Source of the DNA: Verrucomicrobiota bacterium
GTDB lineage: Bacteria > Verrucomicrobiota > Verrucomicrobiia > Limisphaerales > SXTU01
Assembly (NCBI GenBank): GCA_016871445.1
Contig: VHDH01000009.1
Coordinates: forward strand, 1-62,115
DNA: 62,115 nucleotides
Direction: 5' to 3'
Of this stretch, positions 9,242 to 19,700 are shown one piece after another. The translations under genes were made by a program, and so were the position numbers. Below the pieces are notes generated by a model, which worked only from the letters and a program-made list of their open reading frames with translations, had not been told where the DNA came from and ran no database searches. The number at the start of each line of letters is the position of its first letter. Positions within the stretch are counted from its first letter, which is position 1.

Positions 9242-12200
9242 TCATTTAACCACCAGCGGTTTCTCGGCGAGGAGTTCCACGCCGCTCAACACTGGCCCGG
9301 CCTTCGCACCAGGCGCACGGGTGAAACTGATTTTTAGGTCTTTGCCGATGATTACGCCTTTAAATTCCCGCACCACGCCGCGGTGCGGCGCCCCGGCGAC
9401 GGCCACAACATCGAAGTTTGCCAGGACCGGCTGACCTTGCAGCGCGACACTGAACACACGCTCACCGACAGCCATTGCCTCCGGGTCTGCGAAGTGTAAC
9501 CGCACCGTGTAGGGTGCAGGCGGATGCGGTGCGCGCGGCGCAGTCTTCTTTGTTTTTGGTGTTGAGTCAGTTAGCGCAGCCGCTGGCGTGACAGTCTGAT
9601 CTTTCGCCGTGGTCGACTTTCCGGAACCGAATTTGCCTTCGTCCTCGTCGTCGTCCTTTGAGCGCGGCGGCTTCGTGATGCTCGGGCGAAAGATCTCGGG
9701 TGTGATAGTGATAGTCTCACAGTCACGGATGCCCGAAGACGCCACCCACGGCAGGCCTTCGCCGCTCGCCTGCAACGCATGCCGCCGAAAGTAATTCATT
9801 CCCTTACCAGTGACACTCACAGGCACGGTAGGCGAGTCGCCGCCGACCGACGGATAGTCCAGCCACATCGTGCCGTCGGCCGCGCGACGGTCGCCGGGCG
9901 CGCCGAAGTTGATGCCCACGCGCTCGATACGGTCGCCGTCCGTGGCATCAAGGCCGAACTGCGTGTAAGCCCACAACTCCATCTCAGGCATGTGCACCAG
10001 CGCGAGGGAAGTCTGGTTTTGATACGAGCAAGTGCAGGTGCGCGTGTAATCCGGCGCGTTAAGCACGCCGTTGGCGACCACGAGGTTCGCCGTGCAACTG
10101 GACCTGAACCCGCCGAGGTTGCCCGTGCCGCTCTGCGAGAGCAGATCGTAGAAGCCCGCCGCACCGGACCGGAACGTAAGCAGGTTCTCGCTCGCCACAA
10201 TACTATTACAACCGTAAGCCCGTGAGACGCGCCACGGCTCCAACTTGCCGGTGAGCGGGTTTTGGATGAGGTGCGGCGTGCCATCGAGCAACTTGAACGC
10301 GCCGCTCGACGCCTGATACGAGTTGGCGCTCGTGAGAATCAGCTCGTTGTGCAGGATGCACGGGCCAGTGTATTTGCGCTTCAAGTCCTGCCAGAGAATT
10401 TTCCCCTCCGCGCCGCGATACGCCGTCATGCCCTCGCCGACTTCGTCCTTCAACCGGTCGCTTGCCTTCGCTCCGGCTAGCAGCAGCACATCGTGTTGCT
10501 TCGAGTAACTCAGCCAAGTGCCGAAAATGTCTTTGCTTTGCTCCCACAGCGGCTTGCCGGTCGCGGCGTCGAGGGCGGCGACACGGTAATCGCTCGGCAG
10601 CGGCGAGCCGCGCCGCTTTAATTTGTCCTCGGCGCTGCCCGGCAGCTTGTCGAGGCAATAGATGCGACCGTTGCCGGCCACGATGCCGTTGTGCAGGAAG
10701 CTGTACCGCGCCGGCACCCGCCAGAGCAGCTTGCCCGAGTGCCGGTCAAACGCCGCCAGGCCCGCGCTCGCGGAGAAATCCTCAATGGTGTTCGACTTCA
10801 CCACGCTGCCGAATTTCTGCGTGTAGTTCGCGAAGCCGTCGCCTGCCAGCAGCACGTTGTCCAGCAGGCCGATGTAGCCCCACTCCGGCCCGGAGCCATC
10901 GCCCGTGCGCGGCGGCAATTGAATCGTCTGACGCAGCTTTCCGGTCTTCGCGTCGAGCATCTGGCACGCGCTACCCACAACCACATACACGGCGTCCTCG
11001 GTCGCCACGTAGTTTGCGCCGCGGCCGTTGGCGCCGGGGATGTGCCTTTGATTGTAGGCCGTGCTCAGCGGCGTGTTCGTGTAGCTCTTGTCGAAGTAGA
11101 TGCCGAACGTGCCGAGGTCGGTGAACTCGGTCTTCCACAGCATCCGCCCGGTGTAGACATCCCGCGCGCTAAAACTGCTCATGCCTTGGATGATGAGTCG
11201 GCCGCCGATGACCTGCTCCGGCGGGCCGTGACCGTGGCGCGGGAGCACTTCCATGTTCGAGCTGCCGCCGAACCACAGCAGGCCGAGCGGCGCTTTGACG
11301 CGTGCATCATCGGACTTCACGGTGTTGCCGACGTCGCCATATTGATGCGTCCAGTCAGCGGCGTCGGGCAATGCGCCTTCGCGGGTGACGAGCAAGTGGC
11401 CTTCTGCTGTTGTGACCTTTGCGCGTTCCAACTTCGCTGCTTCGACCAGTTGCTTGAACTCCGCCTGAGCTCCGCCGCTCACCGGGAGCAACATCACCCC
11501 ACCGAAGGGCCGCAGAGATTTGAACGCCGCGCGCAACGCCTCCGCCACGCGCAACCGCGGGACAGAAGATTCGCCCACAACGATGAGGTTCGCGACATAA
11601 GGCGGAGCCATGAAGCTCGCGGCATCTCCGATATGCGCTGTGGCACGCTTACCATATAACCCCGCAGCATCCAGCCGCCGGCGAAGCACATCCACTCGCG
11701 CTGCGTCCGGCTCGACCGCGAGGACGTTGAGCTTTGAGTTGGCTATCACAGATTGCAGCAACGCGCCGTCGTCCGCCCCGAGCCAGAGCGCGTAACCCTC
11801 CGATGTGTCAGCTGCAGCGAGAATGGACTTGGCCTTTGCAACAGCGGCGTCGTCCGGTTGCGACAGCTTTGGTTCGTCGCGCAGCGTCGCAGGCTTCACC
11901 TTCTCCGCGCCGAACGCCCGAATGCGTCCGTCGAGCGAGACTGCGAGCAGCACGCCGTTCGCCGCCAGCAAGCGCTCCGCGCCGCCGGGCAGTGGCTGAG
12001 TCCAAGCCACGCGGGCTTGCAACGGATTCGCGGTCAGCGCGATGGCCGTGAGCGAATTGCTCCCCGCCGCGTAAAGCCTTTGGCCCGCCTTGATGAGGTC
12101 GCCAGACGCGTCGGCCTTCACTTCCCAAAGCGTGTTTGTCCCGTTAATCGAGCGCACGAGCGCACCCAGCTTGTTCGTTCCGGCGGTATAAAAGGCCGTG

Positions 12201-13153
12201 CCATCGAGCACCGGTTCGCTATTCGTGAGCTTGCCGGCTTTACCCGACTTCAATTCGTAGTTTCGCACGCCGCGCAGCCGCGTGTGGACAAAATACTCCG
12301 TCTCGTTCGCCGCAACGAATGAGCCGCCGTTGCCCTTGCCGCTGACCGCGAGATTGTAGTGGAGGAACTCGCCCGTGTGCCGATTAAACGCTGCCGGAAT
12401 GGAGCGCCCCCCGGGCACGAGGAGAATGTCCTTCGTCGCCACCAGCGCGCCCTGCGGCGCGACGCCCGCGAAGCTCGGCGCGTTGTGCGGCTGCTTGATG
12501 AACTGCGCGCCGGTGCCGTCGTTGACCCACGCGACCTTGCCCGTCTCAGCGTCCACCGCGTAGATGAACGTGCCCATGAACGGCCAGATGCTCGCAGCGA
12601 AATACACGCGCCCGTCGCGCAGCACCGGCCCGCCGCGCGCCGGCCAAGCGGAGATGACGCGCTGGTTACCGAGGACCTTCTGCGCGCTCGGCCCGCCGCG
12701 CAGTTTCCACTTCAACTGCCCGTCTGCCGCGCCGACACAGTAGAGATGGCCGTCGTCGCTAGTGAAATAGACTTTCTCCTGCCACGCCACCGGCGCGAAG
12801 CGCACCGGGCCGTCCGTGTAGAACGCCCACAGTTCCTTGCCCGAGCGGAGGTCGAGCGCGACGACTTTGTCCGTGTCGTTGAAGCCGATGAGCACGCGCT
12901 CGCCGAGCACAACCGGCTCGAACACGCGGTCGTAGCTCATGAGGTCGTGGTTGAGCGGGTCGTCCCAGACCTGCACGCGCGGGGAATACTGCCGGGTCCA
13001 TTGCAGGTGAAGCTGCTCGGGCAACTCCTCTGGCGACGAGGCAGAACGGTTCGCATCCGCCCGCCACATCGGCCAATCGTCAGCCTTGGCGGGACCGACA
13101 AGCAGGAGCCCGATCAATCCGACCCAACCTAGAAGCTTTAAGTTGATGATCAT
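9242..13153 (-). CDS. Secreted PQQ-like propeller protein with embedded methyltransferase-like and malectin-like domains
   Basis: A 1303-residue exported protein (signal MIINLKLLGWVGLIGLLLVG). Residues about 27-420 are PQQ/BamB-type beta-propeller blades (DWPMWRADANR at the start, repeated Leu-Asp-x3-Gly-Lys turns). Residues about 436-592 resemble a class I methyltransferase: YALWLGADDGALLQ as motif I, LAVEPDAARVDVLRRRL with its acidic strand end, and LRPFGGVMLLPVSGG. Propeller blades resume at 600-1000. A Cys-rich segment (TCTCSY) follows, then a low-complexity acidic linker and a malectin-like carbohydrate-binding end (YTVRLHFADPEA). It is a paralog of the gene upstream, 104 bases away. Its stop lies 50 bases before the GTG of the next gene. 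Whether the methyltransferase fold binds SAM is unknown. Confidence 0.85.
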   Translation of the reverse strand: MIINLKLLGWVGLIGLLLVGPAKADDWPMWRADANRSASSPEELPEQLHLQWTRQYSPRVQVWDDPLNHDLMSYDRVFEPVVLGERVLIGFNDTDKVVALDLRSGKELWAFYTDGPVRFAPVAWQEKVYFTSDDGHLYCVGAADGQLKWKLRGGPSAQKVLGNQRVISAWPARGGPVLRDGRVYFAASIWPFMGTFIYAVDAETGKVAWVNDGTGAQFIKQPHNAPSFAGVAPQGALVATKDILLVPGGRSIPAAFNRHTGEFLHYNLAVSGKGNGGSFVAANETEYFVHTRLRGVRNYELKSGKAGKLTNSEPVLDGTAFYTAGTNKLGALVRSINGTNTLWEVKADASGDLIKAGQRLYAAGSNSLTAIALTANPLQARVAWTQPLPGGAERLLAANGVLLAVSLDGRIRAFGAEKVKPATLRDEPKLSQPDDAAVAKAKSILAAADTSEGYALWLGADDGALLQSVIANSKLNVLAVEPDAARVDVLRRRLDAAGLYGKRATAHIGDAASFMAPPYVANLIVVGESSVPRLRVAEALRAAFKSLRPFGGVMLLPVSGGAQAEFKQLVEAAKLERAKVTTAEGHLLVTREGALPDAADWTHQYGDVGNTVKSDDARVKAPLGLLWFGGSSNMEVLPRHGHGPPEQVIGGRLIIQGMSSFSARDVYTGRMLWKTEFTDLGTFGIYFDKSYTNTPLSTAYNQRHIPGANGRGANYVATEDAVYVVVGSACQMLDAKTGKLRQTIQLPPRTGDGSGPEWGYIGLLDNVLLAGDGFANYTQKFGSVVKSNTIEDFSASAGLAAFDRHSGKLLWRVPARYSFLHNGIVAGNGRIYCLDKLPGSAEDKLKRRGSPLPSDYRVAALDAATGKPLWEQSKDIFGTWLSYSKQHDVLLLAGAKASDRLKDEVGEGMTAYRGAEGKILWQDLKRKYTGPCILHNELILTSANSYQASSGAFKLLDGTPHLIQNPLTGKLEPWRVSRAYGCNSIVASENLLTFRSGAAGFYDLLSQSGTGNLGGFRSSCTANLVVANGVLNAPDYTRTCTCSYQNQTSLALVHMPEMELWAYTQFGLDATDGDRIERVGINFGAPGDRRAADGTMWLDYPSVGGDSPTVPVSVTGKGMNYFRRHALQASGEGLPWVASSGIRDCETITITPEIFRPSITKPPRSKDDDEDEGKFGSGKSTTAKDQTVTPAAALTDSTPKTKKTAPRAPHPPAPYTVRLHFADPEAMAVGERVFSVALQGQPVLANFDVVAVAGAPHRGVVREFKGVIIGKDLKISFTRAPGAKAGPVLSGVELLAEKPLVVK

Positions 13154-13257
13154 TAGCGCAGCAAGCCCCGTTTCAGACGCATCGGGGTCAGACTAGTTTC
13201 ATTCCGTCTCAGCCATTCGGCCAGGCATCTCGAAAGAAATAATTTGTATTTTTTGAT

Positions 13258-16131
13258 TTAGTGCCGGCCCGGCACGCGGGCGGGCTTAGGAAGCGGATCC
13301 ATCGTTAGGCCGGCGCGGATGATTTCGAGGCCGTTGAGCAAGGTCGCGCCGGCTTGCGCGTCGAGCTGCACGGTGAGCGTGCCATCGGTCACGGCGATTT
13401 TGGCAAACTGCTTCGTGAGTACGCGCAACGCGCCGCCGGCTTCGGCGAGGACATCGAGGCTTTCCGCGACGGTTTGGTTTTGCAGGCGCACCGCGAATTT
13501 CCGGCCGCCCAATTTTGCCGTCGCATCCGGCTCAGTGAAGACGAGGCGCACGGTGTAACTGCCTGGCTTCAACCCGTTCACCGTCACGCGTTGCAAGCTC
13601 TTCACGCCCGACGCGCCGACCCATGGCCAACCGGTGCCGCCTTCAATCCAGACCGAGTGCCGGTAGAAATACTCCGGGGCCACTGGCTCGGTGCGCACGT
13701 CCACCTTCGGCGACGGCCCGCCCACGGCGGGATACGCGAGCCAGAGCGTGCCGTCATCAGTGCGGCGGTCGCCGGGCGCGCCGAAATTGAGGCCGATGCG
13801 CTCAATCTTTCCGGCGAGATTGCTCGCCGCGATGCTGCCCCACGCGGCCCACTGCTCGAACGTTGGCGGCAGGCTCACGAGCGAAAGCGCCATTGGCAGC
13901 GGATAACTGCAACTGCATCCCTCGTAGAAATAAGGCACGTTCAGCACGCCGTTTGCCGGGATGACGCTGCTCGTGCAACCCGAGCGTGGGCCGCTGATAT
14001 GAATAGTGCCGCTGTCGAGCCGCTTGTCGTAAAACGCCGCCGTGCCTGAGCGCATCGTGTAGAGATAGCCGTAGTCGAAGCCGCCGTCGCAGCCGTAGCT
14101 CTTTGGGAACCCGCGCGGCTCGTAGTCACCGGTAAGCGGGTTCACGCGCGTGCCGGCCAGGGGTGCGCCGGGCTTCCAATCGTCCTTCTGCGTTGGCGGG
14201 CGATACTGGCTTTGCTGCACCTTCTCCAACTCCGCCGACGTGTGCGCCAAGCTTCGGCTGGACGCGGGAACTTCGGCGGCGTCCAACATGCGCCCGGTGT
14301 AAACATCGCTAAACACCGACGGCTGAAGTTTGTAATCCTGCTTGCCCTTTCGGTTGGTGATGTCGAGCCAGTCCTTGTCCGTGCTGACCATCACGCCATC
14401 CACGAACTTCGGCTGCGGCGAGCGCTTGAAATGGCCAAGCGTGTCATCGAACCACAGCACGCCGAACGGAGCTTTTACCAACTCATCCGGGCTGGGCTGA
14501 AATTCGCCCTTGTAGTTCGTGCTGCCTTCGAGCGCGCCCTCCCGCGTGATGACGGTGAAGCCATCCACGACTTTCACGCTGGCCTGCGGAAGCTTCGCGA
14601 CTTCGGCAATGCGCGCCAATGACTCCGGCCCGATGAGCCGTCCGCCATAAGGCCGCAGCCAGCCGAAAATCTGTTTCAAGGCCGTCGGGTCCGGCAGCGA
14701 CGCGTCGGAGGCGAGCGCAATGAAGTTCGCGAAGTAGGGCGGCAGGCCGGAGTCCTTCGGTGCGACCTGGCGCAAGGCGATGCGGTCGCCGTGGAGATTG
14801 GCAGCAGCGAGCCGAGCGCGCGTGATGGAGAGTTTCGCAGCGTCATCCGTGAGCGCGAGGAACTTGAGCTGGCTCTGGTCGGCAAGAGCTTCGAGCAGAC
14901 CGGGTTCGCCGAGACCGAGCACGAGCGCGTAGCCGCGTTGAATGCCAGCGGCGGCGAGGAGCTTGGTGGCCGTGAGTTGGACATTCTTGTCCTGCGGTGA
15001 AACGGCCGATTTAGGAGCAACTGGGGACAGGGGTGTCCCCGTCACGAGTGCTGCAAGCGCCGTGATTCGGCCTTCCTCAGTGACGACGAAGACTTTTCCA
15101 TCTGCCGCGAGGACGCTGTGAATTTTGCCAGTCACACCGGGCCACGGGCCGTCGAAGCTCAATTCATTGCCACCTGCACGGAACGCTCGACGCACGCCGG
15201 CGTCACCCTCAGCGCGCGGTTTATCCTCGTGGCGCACGGCGTTGACTTGGTTGTCGTAGAGCAGGCCGAGGCGCTTGAGGCGGGCCTTTTCCTTGTCCTC
15301 CGGCAACGCAGCGAACCAGCCACCCGGCAGCCGTCCCGCTGCGGGCAGCGCGAAGTCCTTGAGCTTTCCCGTCGCGAGTTCGAGGCGCGCGGGATAAGCG
15401 GAACTGCACGGCACCACGAGGTCCGCGCCGTCCACGAGCAGGTAGCCCTGCGGCGCGACGCCGCCGAACGCCTCCGCCTGATGCGGGTGGACGCCGTAGA
15501 TGTAACTCAGCCGGTCATTGAGCCAGACCTCGCGCCCCGTCACGGCGTCGAGGCAATAAATGAACACGCCTTCCAGCGGCCAAACTCCGGCGGCGAAATA
15601 CACCCGCCCGTCGTGCAGCACCGGACCTCCGCGAATGGGCCAGACGGAAATGAGCCGGCCATTGCCGAGGAGTTGGCGGTTGTTCGGCACGGCGCGCTTT
15701 TGCCAGAGGAGTTCGCCCGTCGCGGCGGAGACGCAGCGCACGAGTCCGTCGTCCGAGCCGAAGATGATACGCCCATCGCCCGCGACCGGAGCGAAGCGCA
15801 CCGGGCCATCAGCGAACACCTTCCACAATTCTGCGCCCGTGTCGGTGGCGAGCGCCGTTACGCTGTCATCGCGCGACGACGCCACGAACATCCGCTGGCC
15901 GAGCACGACGGGTTCGTAGCCTTTGTCGAATTGCAGGCGCACGTCGCGGAACGCGGGCTTCAGCGGCGGCAACTCGCGGCTCCACAGCACGGCGAGCTTT
16001 TGCGGCACGGCAGGCGCAACAGCGGCGGTGCGCCCAGCATTCGCCCGCCACATAGGCCAGTCGTTGGCTGACAGCGAAGCCGCAGCGAGCAACAGAACCA
16101 AGCCGAGCGCGAACTGTAACTGTCTGCTCAC
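13258..16131 (-). CDS. Shorter paralog: secreted PQQ-like propeller, methyltransferase-like and malectin-like domains
   Basis: A 957-residue relative of the next gene with the same order: signal peptide, propeller blades (DWPMWRANAGR, residues 24-370), methyltransferase-like insert at 388-533 (YALVLGLGEPGLLEAL, then LRPYGGRLIGPES), the conserved GCSCSY cysteine segment, and a malectin-like end (YTVRLVFTEPDA). It lacks most of the second propeller block, about 300 residues, between YTGRMLD and YGCDGG. The start is GTG at 16131, 3 bases after the RidA stop, so the two are almost certainly cotranscribed. Function unknown; the architecture suggests a cell-surface carbohydrate-binding or redox protein. 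Confidence 0.85.
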   Translation of the reverse strand: MSRQLQFALGLVLLLAAASLSANDWPMWRANAGRTAAVAPAVPQKLAVLWSRELPPLKPAFRDVRLQFDKGYEPVVLGQRMFVASSRDDSVTALATDTGAELWKVFADGPVRFAPVAGDGRIIFGSDDGLVRCVSAATGELLWQKRAVPNNRQLLGNGRLISVWPIRGGPVLHDGRVYFAAGVWPLEGVFIYCLDAVTGREVWLNDRLSYIYGVHPHQAEAFGGVAPQGYLLVDGADLVVPCSSAYPARLELATGKLKDFALPAAGRLPGGWFAALPEDKEKARLKRLGLLYDNQVNAVRHEDKPRAEGDAGVRRAFRAGGNELSFDGPWPGVTGKIHSVLAADGKVFVVTEEGRITALAALVTGTPLSPVAPKSAVSPQDKNVQLTATKLLAAAGIQRGYALVLGLGEPGLLEALADQSQLKFLALTDDAAKLSITRARLAAANLHGDRIALRQVAPKDSGLPPYFANFIALASDASLPDPTALKQIFGWLRPYGGRLIGPESLARIAEVAKLPQASVKVVDGFTVITREGALEGSTNYKGEFQPSPDELVKAPFGVLWFDDTLGHFKRSPQPKFVDGVMVSTDKDWLDITNRKGKQDYKLQPSVFSDVYTGRMLDAAEVPASSRSLAHTSAELEKVQQSQYRPPTQKDDWKPGAPLAGTRVNPLTGDYEPRGFPKSYGCDGGFDYGYLYTMRSGTAAFYDKRLDSGTIHISGPRSGCTSSVIPANGVLNVPYFYEGCSCSYPLPMALSLVSLPPTFEQWAAWGSIAASNLAGKIERIGLNFGAPGDRRTDDGTLWLAYPAVGGPSPKVDVRTEPVAPEYFYRHSVWIEGGTGWPWVGASGVKSLQRVTVNGLKPGSYTVRLVFTEPDATAKLGGRKFAVRLQNQTVAESLDVLAEAGGALRVLTKQFAKIAVTDGTLTVQLDAQAGATLLNGLEIIRAGLTMDPLPKPARVPGRH

Positions 16132-16134
16132 CAG

Positions 16135-16575
16135 TTAGCCCTTGATCTCAAAAATCGCCTCCACCTCCACTGCCGCGCCGGTGGGCAACTGCGCGAAACC
16201 CAGCGCGCTGCGGGCGTGGTAGCCGTCGCCATCCTTCCCGAAAATTTGGTGCAGCAGGTCGGACGCACCGTTGATGACGAGATGGTGGTCGGTGAAGTCG
16301 AGCGTCGAGTTCACGCAGCCGAGCACCTTGATGACGCGCAGCCCATCGAGCGTGCCGTGCGTCTGCCAGGCGGAGCGCAGGATTTTCTCCGCGCAGTTCT
16401 TGGCGGCGGCGTAGCCCTGCTCGACGTTGAGGCCCGCGCCGAGCTTGCCCTTGAGGTCGCTCACATGGCCGGAGGAGAGGAGTTGGTTGCCGCTGCGGAT
16501 GCATAGGTTCAGGTAGCCAGGGGCGATTTTCTCAAACTTGAGGCCCAAATTCTCAGCGGTCTGTTGTGGGGTCAT
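16135..16575 (-). CDS. RidA/YjgF-family protein
   Basis: A 146-residue protein of the longer YjgF/UK114 subgroup. It shows LLSSGHVSD, the central LRVIKVLGCVNS and the C-terminal HARSALGFAQLPTGAAVEVEA, with the Arg that binds the substrate carboxylate in deaminating RidA. RidA enzymes hydrolyse reactive enamine/imine intermediates, but this subgroup is not well characterised. ATG 16575 fits the family length; the frame stays open upstream to 16653 without recognisable sequence. It has no signal peptide and is cytoplasmic, which is odd at the head of a run of exported proteins. Confidence 0.88.
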   Translation of the reverse strand: MTPQQTAENLGLKFEKIAPGYLNLCIRSGNQLLSSGHVSDLKGKLGAGLNVEQGYAAAKNCAEKILRSAWQTHGTLDGLRVIKVLGCVNSTLDFTDHHLVINGASDLLHQIFGKDGDGYHARSALGFAQLPTGAAVEVEAIFEIKG

Positions 16576-16625
16576 ATGCCGGGATGGGTTTGGTTCGTGC
16601 GCACAGCCATGTAAGTGTGACTTGC

Positions 16626-16656
16626 TTGACACTATCTCGTCCAACGCATTCATTAA
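16626..16656 (+). promoter_or_regulatory. Possible sigma70-type promoter before the PSD1 gene
   Basis: A perfect -35-like TTGACA (16626-16631) is followed after 17-19 bases by an AT-rich stretch TTCATTAAAT that could serve as -10. It lies in the 157-bp divergent region between the RidA gene and the PSD1 gene, about 80 bases before the PSD1 start. The -10 match is weak. Confidence 0.3.
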
Positions 16657-16732
16657 ATTTGGGTGCCATGCGCACCGCTAAGAATTTCTTTATGTTGTCG
16701 CAGTGTGTAGCAGCGTCTATTTTTTGAAAAAG

Positions 16733-19700
16733 ATGTTTTCTCGCGCGTTCCTAAAATTCATTTTTTCCGCCGGAATCAGTGCAGTGTTCTCCACTTGTCA
16801 GGCCAGTGCCGCCCTGGCTGAACCATCACCCGAGGGTGTTGCGTTCTTCGAACAGAAAATCCGGCCGGTGCTTATTGCCTCCTGTTTCGAGTGCCACTCG
16901 GCCGAGGCGAAGGCGAAAGGCAAATTGAAGGGCGGCCTCTTCCTCGACACCCGCGCCGCACTGCTCACCGGCGGCGATGAGGGACCGGCCCTCGTGCCCG
17001 GCAAAGCCGACGAGAGCTTGCTCATCAAAGCCATGCGTTGGTCACGCGAGGACCTGCACATGCCGCCCAAGTCCAAGCTCCCGCCCGAGGTCATCGCGGA
17101 CTTTGAAAAATGGGTGGCCATGGGTGCACCCGACCCGCGCACCGGCGAAGTCGCGAAGGCCCGCCGCGAAATCAGCATCCCGCAAGGCCGCGACTACTGG
17201 GCGTTCCGTCCGCTGAAGCCCGTGACCGTGCCGACAGTGAAGAACGCCGCGTGGGCGAAGACGCCAATTGACCGGTTCATCCTCGCGAGGCTCGAAACCG
17301 CCAAGCTCACGCCCAGCAAGCCGGCAACCCGCGAGCAATTGCTGCGGCGCGCGACGTTCGACCTCACCGGCCTGCCGCCGACGCCAGAGGAGACCGCTGC
17401 GTTCCTCGCCGACCCTTCGCCCAACGCACTCGCGACCGTGGTGGACCAACTGCTGTCGCGTTCCGCCTACGGCGAGCGCTGGGGCCGCCATTGGCTTGAT
17501 ATCGTGCGTTACGCCGAGAGCAACGGCTACGAGTTCGATGCCTTCCGGCCAGGCGCGTTCCACTACCGCGACTGGGTCATCCGCGCGTTCAACGACGGGA
17601 TGCCTTACGACCGCTTCATCCGCTGGCAGCTTGCGGGCGACAAGTTGCAACCCGACTCCGTTGAGGGTGCCAGCGCCACGGGCTTCCTCGTTGCCGGGCC
17701 GTATCCCGGTCAAATCACCGCCAAGACCGTCGAGCGGATCCGCTATGACCAACTCGACGACATGGTCTCAACCATCGGCAGCGGCTTTCTCGGCCTGACG
17801 CTCGGCTGCGTGCGCTGCCATGAACACAAATACGACCCGATTCCGCAGACGGATTACTACGGCATCGCCGCCGCACTCGCGCGCACCGTCCACAGCGAGA
17901 TGAAAGTTGACCGCCACCACGCCGAGACGCAGCGCAAACTCGCCGCGCATAAGCTCGCCGGTGAGCCGTTGCTTGCTGCGCTCAAGCAGTTCGAGACAGA
18001 TGAATTCCCCGCGCGCTTCGCCAAGTTCCAGGCCACCGAAGCCGCATCCACAACGAACGCCACGCCGTGGCAGATGTGCGACGTGGCCTCCGCCTCTGCC
18101 ACGTCTGCCAAACTCGCCCTCGCGCGCGACGGTGCGGTGCGCTACGTGAGCAACAAAACCAAGGACGACACCTACACCGTGAAGGCCGTCACGTATCAAC
18201 GCGGCCTGCGCGCGTTCCGGCTCGACGCGTTGGCGGACGCGGAGTCGCCCGCGAAGGGACCTGGCCTCTCGGACAACGGCAACTTCGTCCTCAGCGAATT
18301 CAAGGTCACGGCCCGCCCGCTCGACCCGAAGTCGAAGGCCAAGCCCGTCACGGCCAAGGTCAAAGCGACCGCCGCCACGTTCGAGCAGAAGAACTATCCG
18401 CTTGCCGCCGTGACCGACAACAAGCGCGGCTCGGGCTGGGCCGTCGCGCCGGAGTTCGGCAAGGACCACGCGGCGATTTTCGAAATCGAAGGCGAGCCAA
18501 TTGGTTTCGAGGGCGGCACGGAACTGGAGTTTCAGCTCGTGTTCCGGGGCTTCTTTGGCCTCGGCAAGTTGCGGCTCGGCTTCAGCAACGGCGAGAAGAC
18601 ACCGGCGTTGGCGGAGGCGAAGGGCGAGCAGGCGTTCCGCGAGTTGAGCACCACGCTGGCCGCGACCGGCGGCTCGCTGAACGCCACGAATCGCTCGGCG
18701 TTGTTCCGCTGGTTCACGCGTCTCGATGCCGACGCTACGCGGCTGCAGGCCGCCACCCGCGACCACGACGCGAAGACGCCGAAGCCCGACTTGGTCGCCA
18801 TCTACTCCACGAAGGCCGGCGGGCAGGACGTCCACCTGCTGCGGCGTGGCGAGGTGGACGCCAAGGTCGCGAAGGCCGACCCCAATTACCTGCAAGTGCT
18901 CAACACCGCTGCCGACGGTGCGAAACACTGGCTCCCGAAGCCCGATGCCGACCCGCGCGTCGCGCTCGGCGATTGGCTCACGGACGTGCCGCACGGCGCG
19001 GGCAGCCTGCTCGCCCGCGTGCTCGTGAATCGCGTCTGGCAACATCACTTCGGGCGCGGCCTTGTGGCGACGCCCAATGACTTCGGCGTGCAGGGCAAGC
19101 CGCCCACGCACCCGGAGTTGCTCGACTGGCTCGCGGGCGAGTTTGTGCGCGGCGGCTGGCAGCTCAAGCCGTTGCACCAACTCATCATGTCCAGCGCGGT
19201 CTATCAGCAGGGCGCGGAACTCAAGCCCGCGAGCTTGAAGGCGGACCCGGAGAATAAATTGTGGTGGCATCGCCCTGCTCGCCGTCTTGAAGCCGAAGCC
19301 ATCCGCGACGCGCTCTTGAGCGTGGGCGGGCGGCTTGACGCGAAGCTCGCCGGCCCGAGCGAGACGAACTACGAGTCACCGCGCCGCAGCGTTTATCTGC
19401 GCGTCAAACGCAGCGAACTCATCCCGTTCCTCACACTGTTCGATGCTCCCGAACCCGCAGCCAGCGTCGGCGAACGCGGTGCGACCACGCTGCCGACGCA
19501 AGCGCTGGCGATGATGAACTCGACCTTCGTCCGCGACATCGCCGACCGCCTGACCAAGCGCGCGTCGCAGCCCGGAACGGAGCCAGCCGCCGTCATCGCG
19601 CAGGCGGGGCGCATCGCCCTCGGCCGCGCGCTGACCGCCACGGAGCAGGCGCGGTTGCAAAAGTTCTACGAGCAACAACTCAGCCTGCTCGGCCCCGTCC

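Noticed and set aside
8049-9434. 461-codon plus-strand frame opposite the unknown secreted protein
   Set aside because: Low-complexity Arg/Gln-rich translation antisense to a gene with a signal peptide, Shine-Dalgarno and membrane helix.
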